Source: Planctomycetota bacterium
GTDB taxonomy: Bacteria > Planctomycetota > J058
NCBI GenBank assembly: GCA_003695705.1
Contig: RFHU01000022.1
Coordinates: 1 to 35,048, forward strand
Length of the DNA stretch: 35,048 nucleotides
Direction: 5' to 3'
A program made the translations under genes and the position numbers. The notes under the pieces are model-generated. The model did no database searches. It was not told the DNA's origin and saw only the letters and a list, made by a program, of their open reading frames with translations. Below are positions 8,554-15,266 of this stretch, piece after piece. Position 1 is the first letter of the stretch, and every line of letters begins with the position of its first letter.

Positions 8554-10728
8554 TCATGGCGGCACGGAGCACCACCCCCAAGGGACGACCTGCGGACCGA
8601 GCGCGGCGCGTCGGGCCTGGAGGGCGGCCTGCCATTGCCGCGGCTCCGACCCGGGGGGAGCACCCAGCAGGCGTGGCAAAAGGCGCCGAGCCTCGGCGCA
8701 ACGGCCCTCCCAAGCGCTCCGCAGCGCGGCCAAGGCGCGCTCGCTCGCCGCGCCCTCGCCGACCAGCGCGCGCAGCCGCGCTTCCCAGGCTTCGAGGCGA
8801 GCGCGGCCGCAGGCCATGGCGACGAGGGCCGCGGCGACGGCGGGATGGTCGAGGCCGCACAAGGCGTCGAAGCTCTCCGGTTCGACTTCGAGGGGCCCGC
8901 CGGAGGGGACGCGCGGCGCGGGGGGCGGAACCAAGAGCAGCCGCAGGTCCCCCGGAAGGGAGAGGGTCGCGCCGGGGTCGACGAGGGCTGCGCGCGCAGG
9001 GCGCCCGTCGACGGCAAGGCCTGTGCGCGCCTCGTCGACCACGACCCAACGGCGGTGGAGGCGGAGAAGGGTCGCCGCGAGGCGCGGAAGGTCGGAGCGC
9101 TGCAGCCGGAGGTGGCAGCGGGGGTCTCGGCCCACGAGGACGACCGAGCCTTCGAGGGGCAGTTCGAGCGGCGCGTGCCCGGACACGACCCGCAGGCGGG
9201 GCACCGCCAGGGAACGCGCGGGGACGAGCTGTTCCGGGGCCGACCCGTGCACCTGCCGCCACCAGCAGAGCCAGGCCTCCGGTCCGGCGAGGTCGCCCTG
9301 CGAGGTGATGGCGGCGAGGGCCGCCGCGGCCTCCGCGGCCCTCGCCGCGCCGCCCTCCACGCGCCGCCGGCCGACCGCACGGGCAACCTCCGGCCCCAGA
9401 CGCTCGGCGAGGGCGCGGTCGTCGGGGCTGGGAAGGCGCTCGGGGAGCAGGCGCTCGAGGCACCACAGCGCGGCGCGGACGTCTCGAACGGCCGCAAGGG
9501 CCTCGACGACGGGGTCGGGCTCGGTGCGTCGGACGACGTCGCGCAGCCAGGCCGCACCGTCTCGCGCGGCGCGCTCCCAGGGATGCTCGAAGCGAAGGGG
9601 GACGGAGCCGAGGGAAACGCGGGCCCCGTCGTGCAGGGCCAGCCCGCGACCGGAGTGGAGGCGTTCGCCGTCGACGAAGGTCCCAGCGGCGCTCTTCAGG
9701 TCGCGGAGGACGAAGCCCCCGCCTTGCCAGCGAAGCTGCGCGTGCTTGGGCGCGACGTCGGACCGGGAAACGCGGACCGCGCAGCCCGCGGCGCTGCCCA
9801 GGGTGAACCACTCGCCGTCGAGGAGGGGGAAGCGCCGCCCCTGGGGGTCGACGAAGCAAGGCACCCGGGCCGGCGCGCCGGCGAGGATGCGCTCGAGGTC
9901 CTCGGCCACGTCGGCCATGCGCGGGTAACGGCGCTCGGGCTCCACCATCAGCATTTGCTCCAGGGCCTCGGCCAGAGCCGGAGGGGTGTGGGGAGCAGCT
10001 TCTCGGGGCCTGCGGTAGTCGCCCGCGAGGATGGCGTCCGCGATGTCGTCCACGTTGGAACCGGCGAACGCCGGCTCCCCGGTGAGTGCCTGGTAGAGGG
10101 TCGCTCCCAGGGCCCAGACGTCGGAGCGAGGGTCCACGCCGCCCTCGTCCTCCCACTGCTCGGGAGCCATGGTGTGCGCGGTGCCCAAGAGTTGCCCGGG
10201 GGCCGTGAGGCCGCTGAGGAACAAGTCCTTGGCGAGGCCGAAGTCGATGATCTTGGGGTCGCCGTGGGGCTGGAGCATGATGTTTCCCGGCTTCACGTCT
10301 CGGTGCACCATGCCCAGGGCGTGGACGGCCGCGAGGCCGCGGGCCACCCCCAGGCCCACCTCGGCGACCCGGCGGGGCGAGAGGGGACCGTCCCGCGCCA
10401 GGCAGTCGGCGAGGGTCTCGCCGGGAACCCGCTCGAGGACGATGCACGGGCACGGCCCCTCCGACTGGACGGCCAGGACGCGGACCACGTTGGGATGCGG
10501 GGGGTGGAGGCGCTGGAGCGACTCCCACTCGCGCCGGAAGCGGGCTCGCAGCTCTTGCTGCTGGGCGAGCTCGGGGGCGAGGAACTTGACCACGACGGGG
10601 AGCCCGTCGGCTTCCCGGCGGGCGAGGTAGACCGAGCCCATGCCTCCCCGACCGAGGAGCCCTTCGAGGAGGCAGCCCGCGTGTACCGAGCCGGGCTGGG
10701 GCAAGCCGCCGACGTCCTCTGCGACCAT
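8554..10728 (-). CDS. Ser/Thr protein kinase with two degenerate FHA-like domains
   Basis: A soluble 724-residue Hanks-type kinase. The kinase domain (about 18-285) has all core motifs: glycine loop GRGGMGSVY (26-34), VVVKF with Lys48, HRDVKPGN with catalytic Asp144, DFGLAKD with Asp162, and APEQW. Two FHA-like regions follow: about 290-382 (FTLGSAAGCAV, then GTFVDGERL) and about 512-600 (VLVGRDPRCHLRL, then LAVDGRPA). Both lack parts of the phosphothreonine-contact set: the first has GS instead of GR and no Ser in SxxH; the second has GR but no SxxH; both have DG for NG. No transmembrane helix is seen, unlike many bacterial Ser/Thr kinases. A helical Ala-rich segment separates the FHA-like regions and another forms the C-terminus. 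First gene of a three-gene operon with a lipoprotein and a membrane fusion protein. The ATG has TAGGCT six bases upstream. Confidence 0.95.
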   Translation of the reverse strand: MVAEDVGGLPQPGSVHAGCLLEGLLGRGGMGSVYLARREADGLPVVVKFLAPELAQQQELRARFRREWESLQRLHPPHPNVVRVLAVQSEGPCPCIVLERVPGETLADCLARDGPLSPRRVAEVGLGVARGLAAVHALGMVHRDVKPGNIMLQPHGDPKIIDFGLAKDLFLSGLTAPGQLLGTAHTMAPEQWEDEGGVDPRSDVWALGATLYQALTGEPAFAGSNVDDIADAILAGDYRRPREAAPHTPPALAEALEQMLMVEPERRYPRMADVAEDLERILAGAPARVPCFVDPQGRRFPLLDGEWFTLGSAAGCAVRVSRSDVAPKHAQLRWQGGGFVLRDLKSAAGTFVDGERLHSGRGLALHDGARVSLGSVPLRFEHPWERAARDGAAWLRDVVRRTEPDPVVEALAAVRDVRAALWCLERLLPERLPSPDDRALAERLGPEVARAVGRRRVEGGAARAAEAAAALAAITSQGDLAGPEAWLCWWRQVHGSAPEQLVPARSLAVPRLRVVSGHAPLELPLEGSVVLVGRDPRCHLRLQRSDLPRLAATLLRLHRRWVVVDEARTGLAVDGRPARAALVDPGATLSLPGDLRLLLVPPPAPRVPSGGPLEVEPESFDALCGLDHPAVAAALVAMACGRARLEAWEARLRALVGEGAASERALAALRSAWEGRCAEARRLLPRLLGAPPGSEPRQWQAALQARRAALGPQVVPWGWCSVPP

Positions 10729-10734
10729 GGCGCC

Positions 10735-10740
10735 AGCCTA
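10735..10740 (-). promoter_or_regulatory. Candidate leaderless -10 element of kinase gene
   Basis: TAGGCT on the minus strand, ending exactly six bases before the kinase ATG at 10728. No Shine-Dalgarno can fit in the remaining space. The same hexamer at the same distance precedes mutY, and at 8 bases the transmembrane kinase gene. No good -35 was found. Confidence 0.5.
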
Positions 10741-10751
10741 CTCCGCTCGCG

Positions 10752-10780
10752 TTGCCCGCGCCTCCAGGGCGGGCTAGCAT
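10752..10780 (+). promoter_or_regulatory. Candidate promoter of zinc-ribbon gene, leaderless type
   Basis: TTGCCC (10752-10757), a 17-base spacer and TAGCAT (10775-10780) make a sigma-70-like promoter. The ATG at 10787 follows six bases after the -10 hexamer, where transcription would normally start, so the mRNA would have little or no leader. It lies in the 58-base divergent gap with the kinase gene and so overlaps that gene's control region. Confidence 0.55.
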
Positions 10781-10786
10781 TCGGAC

Positions 10787-11404
10787 ATGCCGTGGACGTG
10801 CAAGGAGTGCCAGCACGAAGTCGAGGCCGACGACCTTCCGGAGTGCCCGGGCTGCGGCGCCAAGAAGACGGCCTGGACGATGGTCTCCGACCAGACCCGA
10901 ACCTTCGCCATGGCGGCGCGGCGGAAGGTGGAGATCCTGCGCGGGGTGGGACGCGAGCCCCTCGAGGGGGAGGGCGCGAGCTACGAGGGGATGCTCACCG
11001 AGAAGGCGAGCGAGGCGGTCTCCATGGAGAAGGAGGCCCTCCGCTGGCTGGCCGAGGACGGCGCCCTGCCACCGCCCGACCAGCTCCTCGTGGTGCGCCT
11101 CTCCGCGCCGCGGGCCCCTGAGGTGGAGGTCTTCCTTTCGGTGGAATTCGAGACCCGCGAGGTCGCCGAGCACCGCGTGGTCGCCGAGGCGACGCCGGGC
11201 GAAGCCCTCGACGTGCGCTTCCTCCTCGTCCACGGACCGCGCGCCTTGCCCGAGGACTTGACCCTGCCCGACGTCCACCTCGTGGACGCCAGCGAGGAGA
11301 CCCGCCTCGGGCACGCCCCGCAGGTGGGGGTCCGCGCGGTGACCCGCCGCCGCAAGCAGCTCCCGCTCAAGACCGGCTTGCGCGCCTTCGTGTGGTCGAC
11401 GTAG
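10787..11404 (+). CDS. Zinc-ribbon protein of unknown function, 205 aa
   Basis: The N-terminal 25 residues form a rubredoxin-like zinc ribbon: MPWTCKECQHEV with Cys5 and Cys8, then LPECPGCGAKK with Cys20 and Cys23. The remaining 175 residues contain a helical part (AARRKVEILRGVG, EALRWLAEDGALP) and a beta-rich part (LLVVRLSAPRAPEVEVFLSV, FLLVHGPRALPEDL) that I do not recognise. No signal peptide or membrane helix, so cytoplasmic. It is transcribed divergently from the FHA-kinase operon with only 58 bases between the start codons, so co-regulation with the kinase is plausible. The ATG is fixed by an in-frame TAG 12 bases upstream that forms part of the candidate -10 box. Protein or nucleic-acid binding are both possible; no function can be assigned. 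Confidence 0.85.
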   Translation: MPWTCKECQHEVEADDLPECPGCGAKKTAWTMVSDQTRTFAMAARRKVEILRGVGREPLEGEGASYEGMLTEKASEAVSMEKEALRWLAEDGALPPPDQLLVVRLSAPRAPEVEVFLSVEFETREVAEHRVVAEATPGEALDVRFLLVHGPRALPEDLTLPDVHLVDASEETRLGHAPQVGVRAVTRRRKQLPLKTGLRAFVWST

Positions 11405-11496
11405 AGGGGAACGCGGCGACCCCGCGACGGCGGCGGGACTCGACAGCACGCGTCTTCTCCGCAGGTCCCGGTTCGTCCCGCGGAGTCTGCGATGGT

Positions 11497-11525
11497 GGCC
11501 GCGAGGAGCGGAAACTCTCCTGGCC
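11497..11525. terminator. Possible imperfect hairpin in convergent gap
   Basis: GGCC (11497) and GGAG (11505) can pair with CTCC (11517) and GGCC (11522), giving an interrupted stem around an 8-base loop. It lies in the 180-base gap between convergent stops at 11404 and 11585; nothing else is recognised in that gap. No T-tract follows, so confidence is low. Confidence 0.25.
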
Positions 11526-11584
11526 GCAGCAGCCCGTGGCTTCGAAACCGCATTCGTTCGTAGGGGCTCGCTCGAGAGTTCCTC

Positions 11585-14152
11585 TCAGCCCGTGTAGCGA
11601 ACCAGGTAGAGGACCTTGTTGCCCGCAGGCCGGAGCGTAAGCGAGCGCAGCCCCACACCGCCGACCGACTTGTGCGCGCCGAGGATCTCCACGCGAATCC
11701 TGTCGCCGGTGCGTTCCACCGTGTCGATGACCGAAGCGTGGCCTCTGCGAGAACCAGGTTTTCCATACCAATACTGGATCAGGTCTCCTGGCTCGACGTC
11801 TTCGACGTCGACGACCTCCCCCAGGCCCGCGTCGACGAGGGCCTGCTGCACGCCCTTGGTCTTGGAGTCCTTCGCCTCGACCAGGTCCTGGAGTTCGTCC
11901 GCGCCGATGTCGGATACGTAGAGTCGCTTCCGCAAGGCGCCCTGGACTTCGACGCCTACCTCTTCGAGTACCGCACCGACGTACTGGACGCAGTTGATCT
12001 GCTGCTTCTCCGCGTCCGACCCGTAGGTCCAGCCAGAGAAGCGACCATCCCGCAGCCGGCGGGCGGCCGCGAGCACCTCGCTGACCTCTTCCTCCGCGTC
12101 GCCTGCGGGAGCAGACTCCACCCCCGAGGGGGAGGGCGCTTCTCCCGCCGCAGCGAACAGTTCCAGGACCGCGATGGGGTTGTAGTGCCAGAGCAAGGGG
12201 TCGGGAAGGGCGACGCCCTGCCGCTGGGCTTCGGGCCAGAAGCAGTAGGGGCGGATGCGATCGGCCATGCCGTAGCTGAGCCAGCCCTTGAGCCCGGCGA
12301 GCTCCTTCACCGCGGCCTCGACGTCGGCCCCCCACTCGCTGACGAAGCGGCAGGCCGTGGTGCGCAGGCGCTTCGCCCCAGGGTCCCCGGCGTAGAAGTC
12401 GCGGATCTCGCCGGCGGTGAGGACCGAGTCGAGGCCGAAGAACTCTTGGTCGACCATCTCCAGGAGCCGCTCGCAGTCCATGGTGAAGTCGCGGTCGGTG
12501 TCTTCGGCGGTCTCGAAGGAGGGAAACAAGAGCTCCTCCGAGAAGATCCCCCAGTGGACGAGGGGCGGGCCGAGCCCCTCTTCTGCTTCGCCCCAGTAGC
12601 GACCGATTTCCCAGAGCGGGTCGCCGGCCTTCACCGCTCGCCCGACCGGGACGACCTCGCCGGACCCTAGGCGTTCGAGCAGGGCGGCGTCGAGCCCGTC
12701 GGCCAGGGGGTGCACGCACTTTGCGACCTTGGCGATCCAGCCTTCTCGGCCGCGCCCTTCCTTGCGTGCCACCTCCTCGCCGCGCACCTGGTACCAGTCG
12801 TACGTGCCACGCCGCTGCGGCTTCGAGGAGAGGATCTCCACCCGGTCGCCGGGGGCGAGGGTGCAAATCTTCTTGGCCTCGGTCCCCACCCCCTCGCGGA
12901 AGTTGAGGTAGTCGCGAATGGCGAAGTGGGTTGGTTCGCCGCCCCGCAGCCAGGCGAAGCGCCCGAGGGACTCGTCCCCCGGATCGAGGGGGCGGACCGC
13001 GAGGTGCATGAGGAGGGAATAGCAGGTCTTGGTCCCTGAGGAGGAGAAGGGCTCCCCTTCCCCTGCTTGCCCCCGAGCGTGGATGGCGTTGAGGAGCGCG
13101 CCCGGAATTTCGTGGCGGAGGAGGACGAAGTTGCGGCTCCCGTAGGCGCCCGCGCCCGTCTCGCTCGTGGGGCCAAGCCGGGCGCACACGAGTTCCCCGT
13201 CGAGGCAGGCCCGAACGAGGTCCCCTTCCTTTCCGTAGAGGTGCACGCCGCCGTGCCAGGTGGTGTTCTCGCCCAGGGGGAAGAAGCCGTGGGGGGTTTC
13301 CTGTTCGGTGTGCCGGTAGGCGCCGGCGATGCTCTCCTCGGTGACCTCGACGCCGTGTCCGAGGTCGAGGGGGAGGCTCAGGTCGCCGGGCCCGGCGCCG
13401 GAGGCCACCTCCGCACCCGGCAGGAGCAGATAGATCAGGGGCCGAGTCCCGTCCCTCGCGGGCTTTTCGGCGAGTTCGTTGTCGATGCTCCCCTTGATGC
13501 TCGCGTCCGATTCGACGAGGCGAATGAGTTCCTTGTAGTCGGCCCAGCCCTTGACCACCTGGCAGCCGGCGGACCAGTTGCTCGGTCCGCTGGACTTCTC
13601 GCCGCCGTAGTGAACGTTGATGGTGCTGTTGGACTCCTGGAGGCGCTCCCCGGCGTCGCGCTCGAGGTTGCGCTCGGTGTCCCGCCACACCTTGACGCCC
13701 GCAAAGGGGTTCAGGGCGCGGTACTTGGCGTCCTTCCCCGGATACTTCGCCGCGTCCTTCAGGCTCTTGTGGGTCTTCTTCTTCTTGTGAAAACCAAGCT
13801 TGTACTTGTGGAAGCCGCAGACCAGGAGGGCCGTGGCGAGCTTGCCGTCGTGCTTGGCGGTCGCCCCGTACTCGCTGGAGTAGGCGAAGGCGCGCACGCG
13901 CTTTCGTTCCCCCTCCTTCCAGATCACGTAGAGGGTGTCGTCCCAAGCCGTGTTCGTGTTCTTCTCCACCGGGCGACCGTCCTTGAGTCCGCGCCCGCCG
14001 AGAAGGTTCACCTGCCCCGGTTCGTCTCGAAACGCGGTCTCGGGGTCGGCGGCGGCCTCGGAATCGGCGGCGCGTGCGCGCTCCCACACCGTGCGCAGGT
14101 GATCGTAGAGGGCCGCCTCGTCGAGGGTGCTCAGGTCCACGCTGGCCGCCAC
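11585..14152 (-). CDS. Multidomain putative peptidoglycan hydrolase without signal peptide
   Basis: An 855-residue protein built from cell-wall-enzyme-like modules. Residues about 60-215 end in INVHYGG (His181) and SNWSAGCQVV (Cys197), resembling L,D-transpeptidase-type or phage wall-enzyme SAGC motifs. Residues about 265-390 look like an M23/LytM-type beta domain (TWHGGVHLYGKEGDLVRA, YGSRNFVLLRHE, YSLLMHL), although a full HxxxD plus HxH zinc set is not evident. A VHWGIFSEELLF segment at about 532 may belong to it. About 412-480 is SH3b-like (LNFREGVGTEAKK, GDRVEIL, EGWIAKV). The C-terminus (about 705-830) fits NlpC/P60 or CHAP: NCVQYV with Cys721, PGDLIQYW, GHASVID with His805. There is no signal peptide or membrane helix, so export would need a non-Sec route such as a contractile injection system or lysis. 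GTG start with GGGAGG upstream; divergent from a protease lipoprotein gene. Confidence 0.82.
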   Translation of the reverse strand: MAASVDLSTLDEAALYDHLRTVWERARAADSEAAADPETAFRDEPGQVNLLGGRGLKDGRPVEKNTNTAWDDTLYVIWKEGERKRVRAFAYSSEYGATAKHDGKLATALLVCGFHKYKLGFHKKKKTHKSLKDAAKYPGKDAKYRALNPFAGVKVWRDTERNLERDAGERLQESNSTINVHYGGEKSSGPSNWSAGCQVVKGWADYKELIRLVESDASIKGSIDNELAEKPARDGTRPLIYLLLPGAEVASGAGPGDLSLPLDLGHGVEVTEESIAGAYRHTEQETPHGFFPLGENTTWHGGVHLYGKEGDLVRACLDGELVCARLGPTSETGAGAYGSRNFVLLRHEIPGALLNAIHARGQAGEGEPFSSSGTKTCYSLLMHLAVRPLDPGDESLGRFAWLRGGEPTHFAIRDYLNFREGVGTEAKKICTLAPGDRVEILSSKPQRRGTYDWYQVRGEEVARKEGRGREGWIAKVAKCVHPLADGLDAALLERLGSGEVVPVGRAVKAGDPLWEIGRYWGEAEEGLGPPLVHWGIFSEELLFPSFETAEDTDRDFTMDCERLLEMVDQEFFGLDSVLTAGEIRDFYAGDPGAKRLRTTACRFVSEWGADVEAAVKELAGLKGWLSYGMADRIRPYCFWPEAQRQGVALPDPLLWHYNPIAVLELFAAAGEAPSPSGVESAPAGDAEEEVSEVLAAARRLRDGRFSGWTYGSDAEKQQINCVQYVGAVLEEVGVEVQGALRKRLYVSDIGADELQDLVEAKDSKTKGVQQALVDAGLGEVVDVEDVEPGDLIQYWYGKPGSRRGHASVIDTVERTGDRIRVEILGAHKSVGGVGLRSLTLRPAGNKVLYLVRYTG

Positions 14153-14368
14153 GCTGCCCTCCCGCCCTTCCGGGTCGCGCTCCCTTGTACTTCAGCGGAT
14201 CGGGGCCGGCCAGCGAAGGGCAGGCGGGACGCAGTTCGTCGCGGGGCGGACGACGCACCGAAAGCGCACACCTGCCGTCGTGGCGCTTCCGTGCACCCGG
14301 TCGCGACAAAATGACCGTATCGACCGCAAACGGCAGTTCCATTGACCAACCAGAAGCCACTTACGCGA

Positions 14369-14397
14369 TTGACGCGCCGCGGCATTGGAGTTGCACT
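14369..14397 (+). promoter_or_regulatory. Candidate promoter of protease lipoprotein gene
   Basis: TTGACG (14369-14374), a 17-base spacer and TGCACT (14392-14397), ending 12 bases before the ATG at 14410. A second TTGACC lies at 14342. This is the most AT-rich part of the 257-base divergent region. The -10 is weak, so the call is tentative. Confidence 0.35.
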
Positions 14398-14409
14398 GAC
14401 GGGGCGGTC

Positions 14410-15159
14410 ATGAGCTCCCCACACCTCGTCTGCCTGGTGCTCGCCGCGGCGAGTTCGCTCTTCCTCTCCGGCTGTCGGGATGGACGGCGCGCGGACGGCC
14501 TCGACGTGCCCGGAGCGCGCGCGCGCGCCCTGCTCGCAGCCAACCCCTACGAGTCGCTGGTGGTCGAGGTGGATGCGGTGGTCGGGCACGAGCCTTCGCC
14601 CGCGGCCCTCGCGCTGCTCGAACGCCGCCTCGCCGAGCGCTGCCACAAGCCGGGCGGAGTGCGCGTGGTCCTCGACGAGCTCCTGCCCGACCCTGGGCGG
14701 CAGGTGTGGAGTCTCGCCGACGTGCGCGCCTTCGAGGCCAAGCACCGGCAGCGCCGGGACCGGGGGAGCGAGGCCACCCTCTACGTTGCCTATCTCGCCG
14801 GGCGGAGTTCCTGGGATGTCGAAGCCGAGCGGGTCATGGGCTGGGCCGTGTCGGGGAGCGTCATCGCCCTCTTCCCCGAAGCCGTCGCGGCCAACGCCAC
14901 CCCGGAGGTCCCGAGCGAGGCGGTCGAATCGGCGACCCTCGTCCACGAGCTCGGGCACCTGCTTGGGCTGGTGAACATGGGCATTCCCATGGAGGCGATG
15001 CACGAAGACCTGCGGCACCTCGGGCACGACCAAAACCCCGACTGCGTGATGTTCCACGCGGTGGAGACGCACCGCCCCGCCTCCCTCGGAGACCGCCTCC
15101 CGCCCACGGACTTCGATGCGGCCTGCGTACGCGACCTGCGCGCCGCCGGCGGTCGCTGA
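14410..15159 (+). CDS. Zinc-metalloprotease lipoprotein
   Basis: A 249-residue exported lipoprotein. The start is placed at the ATG directly before a type II signal peptide: MSSPHLVCLVLAAASSLFLS, with lipobox LSGC and Cys22. The zinc-protease signature HELGHLLGLVN (His179, Glu180, His183) is followed by a His- and Cys-containing stretch (AMHEDLRHLGHDQNPDCVMF), in which Met214 could be a Met-turn; His198 or His206 may be the third zinc ligand. This HExxHxxGxxN layout is metzincin-like and occurs in small lipoprotein metalloproteases of unknown substrate. The protein would sit at the outer face of a membrane. Longer readings from 14074 would run antisense into the neighbouring gene and delay the signal peptide, so they are rejected. 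Divergent from the multidomain wall-enzyme gene. Confidence 0.87.
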   Translation: MSSPHLVCLVLAAASSLFLSGCRDGRRADGLDVPGARARALLAANPYESLVVEVDAVVGHEPSPAALALLERRLAERCHKPGGVRVVLDELLPDPGRQVWSLADVRAFEAKHRQRRDRGSEATLYVAYLAGRSSWDVEAERVMGWAVSGSVIALFPEAVAANATPEVPSEAVESATLVHELGHLLGLVNMGIPMEAMHEDLRHLGHDQNPDCVMFHAVETHRPASLGDRLPPTDFDAACVRDLRAAGGR

Positions 15160-15190
15160 ACCCCGCGCGACGTCGCTGGACGGCGAACGA

Positions 15191-15225
15191 GCCCTCCCGT
15201 CCTCGCCGGTACGAGGCCGGAGGGC
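15191..15225. terminator. Two-tier hairpin between convergent genes
   Basis: GCCCTCC (15191-15197) pairs with GGAGGGC (15219-15225), and nested inside it CCTCG (15201-15205) pairs with CGAGG (15212-15216) around a 6-base loop. All pairs are perfect. It lies in the 107-base gap between the stops of the protease lipoprotein and the amidohydrolase, where a bidirectional terminator is expected. No U-tract follows. Confidence 0.5.
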
Positions 15226-15266
15226 GCAGGCTTCCCTCCTCCCCGCCGTAAGGGAGGGGGGCCCCC

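Noticed and set aside
11367-14360. Minus-strand 997-residue frame beside the wall-active protein
   Set aside because: Shifted frame of the same region with Arg/Pro-rich composition; the 855-residue frame contains the Cys/His motifs and a proper ribosome site.
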